DNA of 64,000 nucleotides from Atriophallophorus winterbourni. Taxonomy: Eukaryota; Platyhelminthes; Trematoda; Plagiorchiida; Microphallidae. This document shows positions 12,430 through 23,465 of this stretch, in pieces (position 1 is the stretch's first letter; each line of letters begins with the position of its first letter). The notes beneath the pieces were generated by a model. That model ran no database searches and was not told the origin of the DNA. It saw only the letters and a list, made by a program, of their open reading frames with translations. Position numbers and translations under genes: made by a program. The stretch spans positions 54,716-118,715 of the forward strand of contig JACCGJ010023907.1 of assembly GCA_013407085.1 (NCBI GenBank), read 5' to 3'.

Positions 12430-12560
12430 ACCACTGTGGATCAGGGTTCGTGCAACGAACACGGAGTCACTTAGTGACTCCTGCTCAAGCGTTCGAGGCT
12501 CTGATAAATGACCAAAGTAATGGGTTGCTCACATAACGCGCACTCACGTATTTAATGCAA
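12430..12560. repeat. Partial H-repeat, no ribozyme
   Basis: GGGTTCGTGCAACGAAC, GTGACTCCTGCTCAAG and AATGACCAAAGTAATGGGTT match the body of the H-repeats at 22700 and 23230. The hammerhead segment is missing. Confidence 0.6.
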
Positions 12561-12564
12561 TAGG

Positions 12565-13130
12565 CGCAAAATAATCCTTCGAATAAAAATAGGAAATAAA
12601 GAATTATCATTATGTTTATTATTACTGTTTTTGTTATAGATATTTTTATTACTATTGTGTTCGTTGTGATCGTCATTTAGAACAAGAGGTTTAACGTAGG
12701 ATGGATGGGAAACGAATATTTACAGTGGTAGCAAAGAGGCTATGTCAACCGGATGATGAAGCATCAAAGTCAAGATTCAATAATTTATGGTATAAAAAGC
12801 TTGTAGCTGTACAACACCATAGGATATTCATATAAGGACAATAAATCTATACAAATAATTGAGGCACTACGAAGATCGACGGTTTTGTAGTTAGAAAAAA
12901 TTTCATGTATTATCTTGGTATGCTGCAAACATGTTCGTTAGGTTAAATGTCGTGTGAAGTTGCGAACATGGCTTCACGACATTGTTAGAGTGGATACAAA
13001 TGCAGGTTTTCTTTTGATTAATAAAAACCGCAGGACCAACTCGCATCATTTCTATCATATATGCAATAGAAATCAAAGATCTGGCTTCCTTTTTCCTTCC
13101 GAGTCAAGTTTCACAGTGCTGGTCTTATTG
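12565..13130. other. No recognised gene
   Basis: AT-rich, low-complexity in places. Nothing recognised. Confidence 0.45.
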
Positions 13131-13134
13131 AATT

Positions 13135-14830
13135 CATTAAGTGAAATCTCAATTCAGAACTCAGAAATTTGACTTGTAGGAAAAACAGTATGCTTAACAC
13201 TAACCATAGGATGACGAGGTATATGGAGTGAAAATATAAAATCTCTCAAAATCAATAGGGACCGTCATATACCGCATGGCTCGTCATATATTCATCGAGT
13301 TTTGAAGCGAAAACCGCAACAGATTACGAGCGTGTGATTTCTTCGAGCAAAATGTTCCAGGTGGAACAAATTCTTATCACGAAAAAATTCAGACGAATAT
13401 CCAATCGGGAATGCGGCATGGTTAAAGCCTTTGAATGTTTTCGTGTTCGAGTAAGGCTATTGGGCTTTAGCGAGTGTTTAACAGGATGGTTTTCAGTACG
13501 CAAGATTCTGAATGTCAACAGAAGCGCACTGACCGTCGGTGGTAGAATCGTGTAGATTTCGTTTTACCATTCGCTCTTTGAAAGGCAAATTTCTATGACG
13601 GAAGACCAACTTTATCGCACGATGACAAATCATGTCAAGTATTTCCATATCCTTCCTCAGCTATAGTGCCTACAGGACGTACATACGTATTCATTCACCG
13701 GGGTAAAAATTTATTTTACACTGTCCGGCAATTATGTACAGGCTTAAGGTTAAACGACACCCAGATAACGAGATCGTTTCTGTGGTGGTCCAGGTGAGAT
13801 CTTGCGTGCCAAGCTGATACGTGTGCTGCAGAGATTTTCCAAGCCGCCGCATTTTACATTTCACAGTGTTAACTGGTAATTCATTTGTCTTGGACCAACG
13901 AAATAAGGTGCACAGATCTCGTTGTAATGCCATACAATCATTAACAGACCTGCCACTTTTTCATATTTTAATATCATCGGCAGACAGTATCAAGCAACAT
14001 TCAATATCTTCCACTATATCTTTCATATACACCAAGAACGGAAGAGGTCCAAGCACTGCGGAACTCCACTGGTGAGGTTCTAAAGTGGGTGCTGCCAACG
14101 CGAACTTGAACGTGGCCATCAGTGAGATAGTCCCTTATCCAATTCAGCAACCTTCCATTTATTCAAAAAGCTTCGAGGTTTTTGTTAGAATGTCATGGTT
14201 GACTCTATCGAAAGCTTTGATAATTTCAATGTAGCAAGCATGTACAGCATCACCTTCGTCTAGTGACTGGTCCAATCTTCGAATGTTCTAGGAAGGTGAG
14301 ATATAAATCAACGATTTCTTTGAAAACCTTGTTGTGCTGTGGTCAAAATATTTTGGTTTTCAAAATGTTCTCTTATGTGCGCAGTCACAATGCGTTCCAT
14401 TACTTAAGAGATCGCTGGAAGTAGCGTTACCGGTCAATAGTTTGCTGTTTGAACGGCTACTGCCTTTATAAATAGGAGTTATCATCCCTGTTTTCCATTG
14501 CGGTGGTATTTTTCCTTCATTTAAGCTGAGATTGAATATACGAGTGATAGGTGAAGTCAAAGGAATTCGACGCCTGCGAAGTATAACGGAGGTAATTTTG
14601 TCTGTGCCAAGGGACTTCTTTTCGTTTGGTGGACAAAGTTCCCGCTCAACCATGGATTCATTGACTGTCATTTTACCTAATGATTTCAAATGTGGCGAAT
14701 TTGGTAAAACTTGATATGGAATGCAACGCTTAGGATTGTATACAAGTGAGTAAAACATTTCTAAAGCATCGGTGGTATCTTGGACAGAGTGAGTCAATCC
14801 ATAAGGAGTCTACACAGAGAATACGCCTGG
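13135..14830 (-). mobile_element. CR1/Jockey-like LINE, RT to 3' end
   Basis: Ordered minus-strand pieces cover most of a LINE reverse transcriptase. SLGTDKITSVIL near 14620 and IPPQWKTGMITPIYKG near 14480 mark the N-terminal RT. WSKTNELPVNTVKCK near 13870, TYQLGTQDLTW near 13810, and the C-terminal ICSTWNILLEEITRS near 13330 follow. Many stops and frame changes break it. The 3' end near 13140 (minus-strand GTTCTGAATT) matches the copy at 25440. It is truncated upstream of the RT. Confidence 0.75.
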
Positions 14831-15015
14831 TTTGATTCTTGATCGCTCTTCAAACAGACAGAACAAATTGTCAGCGGCGAGGTTATACGTTCACCTCGCG
14901 AGCCATATCATATCACAAATCTAAAGACACTATGTAGCGTTCGGTTTTAAGAGATAGGCGTTTGAAGCATATTTTTCTATTGCTGATAGCGTTGCTAACA
15001 TTGATTAACTTACAG
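14831..15015. other. Short intergenic stretch
   Basis: No feature recognised between the CR1-like and RTE-like fragments. Confidence 0.4.
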
Positions 15016-15019
15016 TGTG

Positions 15020-15365
15020 AAAAACCTATTATTATATTGCTAGAGAGATATGAAAGCTTTTGGCATTGACCCCGCGAGCTGGGAAGAACTTGCTTTTGAT
15101 CGCTCACTTCGGAGGCATTGTGTAAAGCGTCGTCTGCAAGCTGGGGAAGAGCAGATACAGCTCTTGGCTGCTGAACGCAGATCACGTCGCCGGCGTGTAA
15201 CTGACGCCTCACAACAGAGTTCTGACTGCAAGAGCTGCGGGAGAGATTGTTCCTCCCGAATCGGACTGTTTAGTCATTCAAAAAGCTGTAATACATGAAA
15301 ATTCATTCAATTGTGATGTACATCAATGGTCGACATCCATCGAAGGAGGCCAACAACATATTGCT
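15020..15365 (+). mobile_element. RTE-like LINE, 3' end (A family)
   Basis: A plus-strand frame reads KAFGIDPASWEELAFDRSL, then LLAAERRSRRRRVTD and a C-terminal finger with CKSCGRDC and HSKSC ligands (15050-15298). This is the same extreme C-terminus as at 6240-6540 and 29540-29680. The frame is open over 82 codons, but the rest of the RT is absent, so it is a 5'-truncated insertion. Confidence 0.75.
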
Positions 15366-15369
15366 AGAG

Positions 15370-16200
15370 AATAAATCGGGGCCAGTTCACAAGAGATTTG
15401 ATGGAACCACGACTGATAATACACAATGTATAAATACGACGGAATTAAGACATCATGCAGCAAATTACTTATTAACGTGTCATATTCTATGCCATTATCG
15501 CAAGTTCTTACTTGTAACATATGGACAAACCTTAGTTTTAGCATGTCATATTTTATGGCTAGCTAAGCCACTTATATTTAGGTCAGAACTAGAAATTTGT
15601 TCTGGTCTTATTTATAATAAGGCGTCAGTGATTATATTATCTCAGGGATTAGCATACAAGAAAATTTCGGAACTCTGTGGCATGAAACCTATATGTCGCA
15701 TGTCATGTCTAATTTGACTAATACTTGTGAAGCTTAAAACTCAGACTGCAGGTTGTTTTTTGACGGAAATTCACAAGCGGTCTAGCTTATCAATTGTCGA
15801 TGGTGCAGCCAACATTTATTGAGCGTATCGTCTTTTTTGTTAAAGTTTGAACATTCGGTTGTTACAGCTTTGGTTGGTGTCAAAACCACCTTCAGCGAAT
15901 ATGGCTAGATGATTTATGTTTACTTTCTACAAAATCGGTCAATATCATTTGGTTTCATTTTTAGATCCAGGAAAATCAAAGGATGGACCGCGCACAATTA
16001 AAATCTTTGCCTGCCAAAATGTCATATTAACTGGATATTTTTATCGGGCAAGACTAGAATCGGAATTACGTTTTTTTCAAGATTCAAGATGTATGGTTGA
16101 AAAAGCAATTAACTTTACAATAACCATAGAGTGGAACTATAGGTACAAATGTATATATATATATATATGGATAAATAAAATCAAAATCTATTGGACGATG
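15370..16200. other. No recognised gene; TA microsatellite
   Basis: A 140-codon plus-strand frame (15295-15717) starts inside the LINE 3' end and has no recognisable motif, so I do not call it a gene. A (TA)n run lies at about 16152-16168. Confidence 0.45.
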
Positions 16201-16204
16201 ATAG

Positions 16205-16575
16205 TTTATTAATAGTTCGGGGCGAAATTGGGATTATCTCTCATATAATTGTCAAGTTTCGTTTTGAATATAGATAAAATGTTTGAGCTTACCAAATCGG
16301 CAGGTAGGGAATTCCAAACAAAGCAAACACGCACCGAATAAAAATACCTGCGGCCGTTCCGTTTGGAATGCGGTATTTCCAACTTGCAACCATCTCAAAG
16401 GATAAACCGATGGCTTTGTCAGAAGTATATGCACTCAATAAAGTGAAAATCTTCCCCATGTGGTTTCTCTTGAAAGCAGAGACAATAGAAAATATGGTGC
16501 TGAAAATTTTACCTGTGACGAAGCTGAGATCATGTAAGAATTTGTGCATGAATAAATGGACTTAATATAGAACAA
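16205..16575 (-). mobile_element. CR1-like LINE, 3' end
   Basis: Minus-strand reading, switching frame, gives MGKIFTLLSAYTSDKAIGL, ASWKYRIPNGTA, a VCF-WNSLP-like block (VFALFGIPYLP) and a C-terminal stretch near 16260. This is the usual last 110 residues of a CR1/Jockey-type reverse transcriptase. Only the 3' end is present. Confidence 0.6.
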
Positions 16576-16579
16576 GGCC

Positions 16580-17380
16580 CAAATCAAAAATTAACCTCGG
16601 ATTTCAATCTGATCTGAGGATTTAATCACAGTTCTCGTCGTATTTTGTGTTCATGGTCATGAAATAACATGCCTTCATTTGTATGAATAATCTCGGATAC
16701 GCAAAGATGGTAATATTACGGAGGTGTTGTATGCGTTAGAGATAAGTGCTGATCACAATACTACTACTTCGGATACTATCCAAAACACCACACTCCGGTA
16801 CGACGGATGAGCAGAAAGCACCGAAACCGCTGACAACAATCGCTAACCCGTAATAATTCTTGTTTTAAATGGATTGCATGATAATTGTTCGAGTGACAAT
16901 ATCCTGTGAAAAATGAGGTGATTTATCACGTCAGCCAACATCGTACGATATTCAATGTGTCAATTTTAGTCAAACGAGTGCTGCTCGGTGAGATCTTGCA
17001 TGATTTCGTTGGCACCAAGTCGCTTGACAAATCAGATCGACGTAACAGCCGGGACAGACTTTTTTCAGATCAGTCAGTGTTGCGGTTACACAATTTCCCT
17101 ATATAAGATAGGCGTATATTCCGTCTTGGTTTTGTGCGTAGTAAACGCGTTTGGTCAATTGGCGTTCTCTTATGTTGTGGAATTCGTGGGTGATTCGCGT
17201 TGGAGTGGTTGACCTCAGGAAGAAATCAAGACAAACTCGTCAAACGGGTGTGAATCGCTGCATTGAGTGCCCTGAAGCATGTCTAATAACGTGTAACAAC
17301 ATCAGGTTTTGGCCTGATACAGTATATCCGTTCGAATCGTTTTCAATTCAATTCAATTTTGATGGTTTAAGAAGCATATA
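16580..17380. other. No recognised gene
   Basis: Short frames on both strands without recognisable motifs. Confidence 0.45.
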
Positions 17381-17384
17381 GCTT

Positions 17385-18375
17385 TACAAAATACCACAGA
17401 AAAATAGGGGGAACTACGAATAATATGACAGGCAATAACGGGATTTGGTTGCTTACTGAGCAGTTCAAGAATCAGGTAAAAATCCAAAGGGCAGAAATTG
17501 TTTTCGATTGGTGGGATGACAAATGTACATACATGGTGTCGAGATGTATAGTTTTCTTCGATGTACCGGTTGAGGGTCAAAAAGGCATCAAGAATTCTCC
17601 TGAAAACCTGCAGATTTGTTGAGTTTACAACATAATCAGGTAGATTGTTCCAAGTAAAGTAAACTCGCACGGCAAAACATTTCGTCTACAGTTGAGTCGC
17701 GAGTGAGAATGTGTGAGCTCATATCTTATACGAGTCCCGTAGATTAAATAAACATTGTAGGGGGTGATTTGTGGTATTCAACATATTGTAAACCAAAATC
17801 AAATCCCCCGGAGACGACGACTTGGATAATCGATTAAATTCAGCGTTTTGACTTGCTTATTGTATGGTTTCCGGCTGAGTACGGAGACAAGTTTCGTGGC
17901 TCGATGGTATATTATCTGCAAAGTGGCAACATATTTTTTAAGCCATTGTCGGTCTGTTGTACGAATTATTAATGTGGGAATTGTCTGTTTTGAAAACCTA
18001 CCGACATTTCTTTTTAGGAGTGACAATTTTTGTGATGTTTTGCGATAGACGGAGTTGCAGTGGCTCGACATCCCTAGGGTGTTGCTAATTAACACACCTA
18101 AGTCGTTTTTTCATGATCCACGAGAGGCTGTGTACCAAGAAAATACTGAAACTCCACATCTTTTCCAAGGTTTAACATGTGACACTTTTAGAAATTGAAA
18201 AATCGGCGATTTTGGAGATCAAACCTGTAGATGGTCCAGATTCTTCGGGAGTAATTTGCAGTCTTCCGGCTTATTTATATCGTCCTCGACCAGTACGATC
18301 TTACATTTGATGAGATCAAGTATGTCATTGCATAAATTGCGAAGAGGATTGGTCCGAGGACGTTCATTGATAGAC
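17385..18375 (-). mobile_element. CR1-like LINE, 3' half (outer element, part 2)
   Basis: Minus-strand pieces run from VLGPILFAIY near 18340 through NDLGVLISNTLGMSSHCNSV near 18090, WLKKYVATLQIIYHRATKL near 17930, VKTLNLIDYPSRRLRG near 17830, and YFTWNNLPDYVVNST near 17650. This is the second half of a LINE reverse transcriptase. Its first half lies beyond the RTE-like element, at 20301-22190. The break falls just before the GVPQG-like block. Multiple stops and frame changes are present. Confidence 0.75.
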
Positions 18376-18421
18376 ACTATTTTAAGATGACAATAATATC
18401 CCTGCTTAACTTGCTTGCTGC

Positions 18422-19918
18422 TTAATCCCTTGAGTTCCTGGAGGAATATAGGGCCTGAGCAACTTGTCTCCAGTTTGGTCTGTCCATAGCAGCCAGTTTG
18501 ATGTCGTTCCAGTTAAGTCCACACTTGCGGATTTCCTCTTCACACGAGCGCTTCCAAGATAGCCTTGGGCGTCCGACCCGTCTCTTCCCGATTGGGTTCC
18601 ATACCAGAGCATGACGCGTGATGTCATCATAAGGTTTCCGCAAGGTGTGCCCAACCCATCTCCACTTTCTTCTACTGATCTGCTGGGCGATCGGGTCCTC
18701 AGCAGCAATCTGCCACAGGTCTTGATTCCTTATCTTTTCTGGCCATTTTACCCCAATAATTCGACGAAGGCAATTATTGTGGAATGATTGCAAGCGGCCA
18801 GAAGACTTTGCTGTCACTCGCCAGGTTTCCGATCCATAGAGTAGCACGGATTTGACGTTGCTTCTGAATATACGGAGTTTCGTGCGTTTTGATAGAACCT
18901 TCGACTCCCAAATGGGTTTCAAAGCTATGAACGCGTATCTTGCTTTGCCGATTCTGGCGACTATGTCTTCGTCCGTGCCACCACTTATTGAAACAATGCT
19001 GCCGAGGTAGACGAATTGCGTGACGTCTTTGACTGCTTTACCATTGATGGTGATTGATGGGTGCTCATCAGTTAGCACACGGAGGACTTCTGTTTTTTCG
19101 GTATTCACGCGTAGTCCTGCATATGAAGCAAAGTGTGCTAGTCTATCGGTCTTTCTCTGAAGACGTTGGGGGTCACGTGATATCAAGCAGACATCATCAG
19201 CGTATTCCAGATCCTCCAAATGCTCGGATTCCTTCCAATCGATACCATTCCTCTCACCTTTTACTGTCTGTTTCATTATCCAGTCTATTACCAACAGAAA
19301 AATCATTGGGGACAACAGGCATCCCTGGCGAACGCCAGTCTCAACTGCAAATGGATCGGTCAGTCTTCCGTTGTGAATTACCTGACAGGAGGCACCTTCA
19401 TACAGCTGCTTTATGAGGTCCATGTACAGCGGTGGGACCCCATAGTGTGGCAAAAGCTTCCATATGAATTCGCGGTCCACACTGTCGAAGGCTTTCTCAA
19501 AATCTATGAAGTTGAGGCAAAGAGGCGATTGCCATTCAATGCTTTGTTCAATTATTATGCGGAGGGTCGCAATTTGGTCGATACCAGACTTTTGTTTTCT
19601 GAAGCCTGATTGCTCTGGCCGTAACACTTGGTCGATAGCGTCGCGCAAACGCATAAGGATGATGCGTGTAAGTACTTTACTAGGGACTGAGAGCAGCATG
19701 ATACCTCGCCAGTTTTTGCATAGCCTCAGATCCCCTTTCTTTGGAAGTTTGACCAAATGACCTCTCTTCCAATCATTTGGGACCCGTCTTTCTGACCAGA
19801 TTTTCTGCAGCAGAAGAAGTAACATATCAGCCGAGGTGTCCAAATCAGCCTTCAGAGCTTCTGGTGGAATCCCATCTGGACCTAGTGCTTTGCCATTCTT
19901 CAGCGATTTTAAGGCCAA
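18422..19918 (-). CDS. RTE-type reverse transcriptase, long open frame
   Basis: A 498-codon open frame encodes a non-LTR reverse transcriptase. Visible blocks are NGKALGPDGIPPE (residues 8-20), NWRGIMLLSVPSK (69-81), the first catalytic block LNFIDFEKAFDSVD (135-148), GVRQGCLLSP (195-204) and the catalytic YADD (239-242). The C-terminus has YLGS, LLYGSETW, WRWVGHTLRK and GRPRLSWKR. The first codon of the open stretch is TTG, not ATG; the true frame continues upstream into 19909-20238 across a one-base deletion in a G/C run near 19937-19941. With all catalytic residues kept, this is the best-preserved LINE RT in the window, but it lacks the endonuclease domain. Confidence 0.9.
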   Translation of the reverse strand: MALKSLKNGKALGPDGIPPEALKADLDTSADMLLLLLQKIWSERRVPNDWKRGHLVKLPKKGDLRLCKNWRGIMLLSVPSKVLTRIILMRLRDAIDQVLRPEQSGFRKQKSGIDQIATLRIIIEQSIEWQSPLCLNFIDFEKAFDSVDREFIWKLLPHYGVPPLYMDLIKQLYEGASCQVIHNGRLTDPFAVETGVRQGCLLSPMIFLLVIDWIMKQTVKGERNGIDWKESEHLEDLEYADDVCLISRDPQRLQRKTDRLAHFASYAGLRVNTEKTEVLRVLTDEHPSITINGKAVKDVTQFVYLGSIVSISGGTDEDIVARIGKARYAFIALKPIWESKVLSKRTKLRIFRSNVKSVLLYGSETWRVTAKSSGRLQSFHNNCLRRIIGVKWPEKIRNQDLWQIAAEDPIAQQISRRKWRWVGHTLRKPYDDITRHALVWNPIGKRRVGRPRLSWKRSCEEEIRKCGLNWNDIKLAAMDRPNWRQVAQALYSSRNSRD

Positions 19919-20238
19919 AAGGATCTCATTTCGACCGGGGGATCGGTGTTTACGTCTAGCAAATTTGCTTTAGGTGGGATGTCAGTGACTGAAGTAGGTG
20001 CTGGTCGATTTAGGAGTTCCTTGAAGTGTTCCATCCATCGCTTTCTTTGCGCCGATTTCTGACTGATAAGGTTACCTTCACCGTCCTTCACTATTTTCCC
20101 GTAAGCTATTTTTCTTCCTGAAAGGGTTCTGGTAATGTTGTAGACGGTGTTCAGGTCTCTATTTTCTGCTGCATTTTCCGCTTCCGTTGCCAGCATTTCA
20201 TAGAACCGCCTCTTGTCACTTCTGGCACTTCGTTTCAC
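19909..20238 (-). pseudogene. RTE-like pre-RT segment, frameshifted from the RT
   Basis: The frame reads ARSDKRRFYEMLATEAENAA, NTVYNITRTLSGRK, GEGNLISQKSAQRKRWMEHF and ELLNRP, the usual linker between endonuclease and reverse transcriptase. It ends in NTDPP just where the downstream frame begins with RNEILLALKSL. Loss of one C in a run of Cs (plus-strand G run at 19937-19941) explains the split. The endonuclease is missing because the element is truncated near 20300. Confidence 0.85.
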
Positions 20239-20300
20239 GTCTTTATTTAGTGAGCCGTATTGTTCGATCAGTTGGTTTTTCTGCTTGGTGTCCTTACACC

Positions 20301-22190
20301 GGAGATTAGACGGGTAATTTTATAACCAGGCTAATAGTCTGCCAGTGACACCAAAACGTTCCAGCTTTTGCAAGAGAATATTGCAGTTTATACGGTCAAA
20401 TGTTTTTAACATATCGAGGTAACATACATGGATGGTATCACACAACTTCTACTGCTTGGGTCCAAACGTCAATGGTAAGGAGAAGGTTAGTAAGGCAGGA
20501 GTATCCCTATCTATAACCGTGTTGCACTCCCAAAATAGCTTATTTTGTTCAAGGTATTTGCTCAGTTTGTTCGCTACGATCCTTTCGAGCAACTTGGATG
20601 CGGAGGACAACAAGGTAACAGGCCTGTAATTTGCGGCACTGAACGCACCAAGCCTTTGAAAATCAGGGAGATTATACCGGATTTCCATTTCATCGGTATG
20701 ACGCTTTGGGACAGTGATTCGCAGAATAATTAAGTCAGTGGTCCGCATAGAAATTATGCACAATGCTTGAGTATATTGGGGGTAATTTTATCATAACCAG
20801 TAGAGTTTCTGGGATTCAACGATAGTAGAGTTCCCAGCACCTATTCTTTGGTATTGGTTATTGTGTTCAATGGTACAGGATGCGTTATTTCTGGATCCAG
20901 TTGTATATCCACGCTTTCCTTCGGACAAAATACTGTAGCATAATAATTTATTAAAACATCCGCGGTGTCAGCTGCATTTGTAGTCATTCCAGAGTACGTC
21001 CGTAAGGCCGCAACTCCTGATTTCCATAAAAACTGCTTGTACACAATCGGTTAAGCTAGGTCGAAATGCTGAAAAACTGCTCATTTATTCCAATGCGTTG
21101 AATATGATAATAGTTATTCAAACTTAGGGCGTTTGATAATTTAGATAGGCATAACTTTCTGATGATTTTTATTGTATCGTTTGTTGGCGCTGCTCGAACT
21201 AGGTAACCGAAATTCAAGACCAAATGCTCGTTCGAACCTAACGGACAATCGTGTGTAATGTTTTCAACAGAGTCTTCTTCAGTTGTCAAGATCAGATCAA
21301 GCATTGAAGGCATATCTCTCCCTCTGTATTTTGTATTTTTTTCCACGTGATTATACAGGGGAATTTCGTCAAAGAGCTACTGGAAAATGGCAGGAGTGTA
21401 GGTCTGAGAAATTTTGTTAGTCTTCAGCAAGTTATGCAGCTTAAAGTCTCCCATAATCAATGTTCTTGTATTATTTCTCGAGGCAATCAAGCGTAGCTTG
21501 TCGAGTAGATTCGTAATATAAACTTCCGGGGCTGCTGGTGGACGATAAATTATTCCGATTGTGATATCTTCGCCTGTAGTCGTTGTCAACAAGCACCAAA
21601 GCGTGCCCTGAAGCACCAAGTCGGAATCCGTGAGTTCTCTGCGTTTGAGTTTCTAATCATAATAGAGTGCCGCACATCACCCACGTTATGGCATGGTCTC
21701 GACGGAGCAGAGACATGCCAGTAATCTCTAACTCACAATCTTGGATTTCCGGGTTGAGCCAAGTTTCGGTAATGGCGACTAACTGAGGTCATTTTGTCTC
21801 ACACCTAGCCACAAGTTCAGCAAATTTGTTAATCAAGAATTTGGCATTGGTATAAAGACATCCAAGAACAGTTTTGGTAAATGAAGATGGATGGTGTCGT
21901 GTGATGATTTAATCTGAGACAACCAGTTCACGCTCATTTTCTAAGTTAACCCTCAACAGTCCAGGTTTATCCTGATGAGGTGAATCAGTTAAACGAGTCA
22001 ATGCTAACGGCACTACAGTTCCAAGTTTCATAATTCCACACAGTTCTTTCCATTTTTCTTCATCGTATTTTTGACGGTCTTTGAAGAGGGTGCATTCAGG
22101 CTCAGGAACGTCAGTACAAATGAAACTCAAAGAGTGTGCCCTACGATTGGTGAAAATGTTATTACGTTTCTCCAAAGCTTTATCTGTTTG
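20301..22190 (-). mobile_element. CR1-like LINE, 5' half (outer element, part 1)
   Basis: From high to low coordinates the minus strand reads: an ORF1-like C-terminal stretch (LSFICTDVPEPECTLFKDRQ and GLLRVNLENERELV, 21909-22150); an apurinic-type endonuclease (AITETWLNPEIQDCELEITG near 21770, IGIIYRPPAAPEVYI near 21530, RTLIMGDF near 21450, and an end near 21200); a pre-RT segment (AADTADVLINYYATVFCPKE near 20960); and the RT start (AANYRPVTLLSSASKLLERI near 20600). Stops and frame changes are frequent. It continues at 17385-18375 on the other side of the RTE-like insertion. Confidence 0.75.
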
Positions 22191-22194
22191 GTAT

Positions 22195-22580
22195 CAGTTG
22201 GTTGTTTAACCGCTCGCTTTTTATTCGCCGATTGATTTGAATTTGTTTCAGACCCTTACAAAGCACATGTACCTAAGAATTTCGCGGTGCGATATGGTGT
22301 GGTGAGAGACACAAATGCATACACGTAATCAACTTACGGAAACGGGAATAGATCAATTGAAATGAGGCTTTCCAATGAGGAGTGCTCGCACCATTGGGAG
22401 TGCCAGACAATATTCCATGGGATGCGAGATGTCTTTTCGGTTTTTTGACTGGTATTAAGTGTAGTCATTCTCTGATTATTCATTGTCCGTTTTTCAGTTT
22501 ATAATGTTTTCGTGTAGTAATCATTTCTCTAGTATATCTATTGAACAATTCTTATACTAACATAATTCACTTATAAAAAA
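22195..22580. other. No recognised gene
   Basis: Spacer between the CR1-like element and the H-repeat cluster. Nothing recognised. Confidence 0.45.
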
Positions 22581-22584
22581 GTAT

Positions 22585-22828
22585 GCAATGAATCTGTTAG
22601 AACAGGTTTATGGTAACGCTTCGCTTCTGAACACAGAAGCTTCGTCAGACCAAGGGTGTTGGTACGAACAGTGTTAAGGTTTACAAGGTTATACTTGAAT
22701 GCCACTGTTGCATAGGGTTCGTACAACGAACCACGATGTTCAAACACAGAATCACAAAGTGATTCGTGGTCAAGCACTCAAGGCGCTTATGGATGACCAA
22801 AGTGATGTGTTGCTAACATCATAGAAGG
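22585..22828. repeat. H-repeat, left arm of an inverted pair
   Basis: It begins with GTTAGAACAGGTTTATGG, continues through CAGACCAAGGGTGTTGG and the body block TGCATAGGGTTCGTACAACG, and ends near CCAAAGTGATGTGTTGC. The first 80 bp are the reverse complement of 23575-23662. The hammerhead segment is not present in this arm. Confidence 0.8.
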
Positions 22829-22861
22829 GTATTTCAGTCCCTAGCTGATCATTTGCTGGTC

Positions 22862-23046
22862 ACAGTGTAGATATTGATAACGTGTAAGTGATAAGACGAG
22901 TTGCGAAATCTTATAGACTTCACACTGGGGCAGTTGAAATAGCGAAGGCTGTGGCGAATGCGATGAACAAGGTGGATGAGGCGGATATCACAACAATCTG
23001 GCGTTCGGTTTTGCAGCGGATAAGGAATAACTTACAAAACGTCTAA
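22862..23046 (+). pseudogene. Possible Penelope-like GIY-YIG endonuclease remnant
   Basis: Between the inverted H-repeats a plus-strand frame reads VDIDNV, a stop, VIRRVAKSYRLHTGAVEIAK and then IWRSVLQRIRNNLQNV. LADHLLVT sits just upstream in another frame. The order ADHLLVTGH-VDIDNVKVI is reminiscent of the C-terminal part of GIY-YIG endonucleases of Penelope-like elements. This is inferred from weak similarity. The hammerhead-bearing repeats on either side would fit, since Penelope-like elements are known to carry hammerheads in their terminal repeats. Confidence 0.3.
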
Positions 23047-23199
23047 TGTGCACATGGATAACGTAAGCAGTGGGTCAGCGGACGCTGTTAGCGCTTGCAC
23101 ACAAAATAAACAATTTAGGGATTAACACAGTATTTAGGGTGTGATCAAATGTCTTGATCTCGCCTGTCTATCTTATAGAAATCAAGATTGGTCAATAAA

Positions 23200-23465
23200 T
23201 TGCCAATTAAACCTTAACACTGTTGCATAGGGTTCGTACAACGAACCACGATGTTCAAACACAGAATCACATAGTTATTCGTGGTCAAGCACTCAAGGCG
23301 CTTATGGATGACCAAAGTGATTTGTTGCTCACATTACCCGAAATTACACTCCACTACCGGTTTCTGGCTGTTTGCCGTCATCAGGTGGTGACAGTAAGAT
23401 CAGGTTTGTTGAGCCTTGAAACAGTGGAAAAGCGGTAAACAAGGTAATACTTGAATGCCACTGTT
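23200..23465 (-). repeat. H-repeat with hammerhead on the minus strand
   Basis: The body block (TGCATAGGGTTCGTACAACG to GACCAAAGTGATTTGTTGC) is followed by a hammerhead-like segment and then GAGCCTTGAAACAGTGG. It directly abuts an inverted copy at 23455-23690, so the two form a palindromic junction around GTTTCAAGGCTC. Confidence 0.8.
23347..23392 (-). ncRNA. Hammerhead ribozyme-like motif
   Basis: On the minus strand: arm CACCAC, core CTGATGA (23378-23384), a stem II of GGC-AAACA-GCC, core GAAA (23361-23364), a loop-free stem III ACC/GGT, cleavage triplet GTA (23355-23357) and arm GTGGAG. Stem I pairs CCAC with GTGG. The stem II closing pair is C-A instead of the usual G-C, and stem III is only a self-complementary ACCGGT, as in minimal or dimeric hammerheads. 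Activity is therefore uncertain. Confidence 0.55.

Larger units (their letters stand above)
18376..20300 (-). mobile_element. RTE-like LINE nested in a CR1-like LINE
   Basis: A 5'-truncated non-LTR element of about 1.9 kb. It contains a pre-RT segment (19909-20238) and a nearly complete reverse transcriptase (18422-19918) and ends close behind the stop codon. The surrounding DNA on both sides is one CR1-like element in the same orientation, interrupted between its FDRVNC-type block and its GPILFAIY block, so this element inserted later. The flanks share an imperfect TAGAC-TA-TTTTA similarity, but I could not fix a clean target-site duplication. Confidence 0.8.

Noticed and set aside
15295..15717. 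140-codon plus-strand frame
   Set aside because: It starts inside a LINE 3' end, has no recognisable motif and continues into AT-rich noise. There are no splice or promoter signs.
18406..19760. Overlapping frames on both strands across the RTE RT (for example 19054-19416 and 19220-19609 plus)
   Set aside because: Shadows of the 498-codon RT frame.
22571..22777. Minus-strand frame MLDHESLCDSVFEHRGSLYE, repeated as MLDHEPLCDSVFEHRGSLYE at 57978
   Set aside because: The same frame appears wherever the H-repeat body occurs and stops soon after it. It is a repeat-borne frame with no sign of selection, not a gene family.
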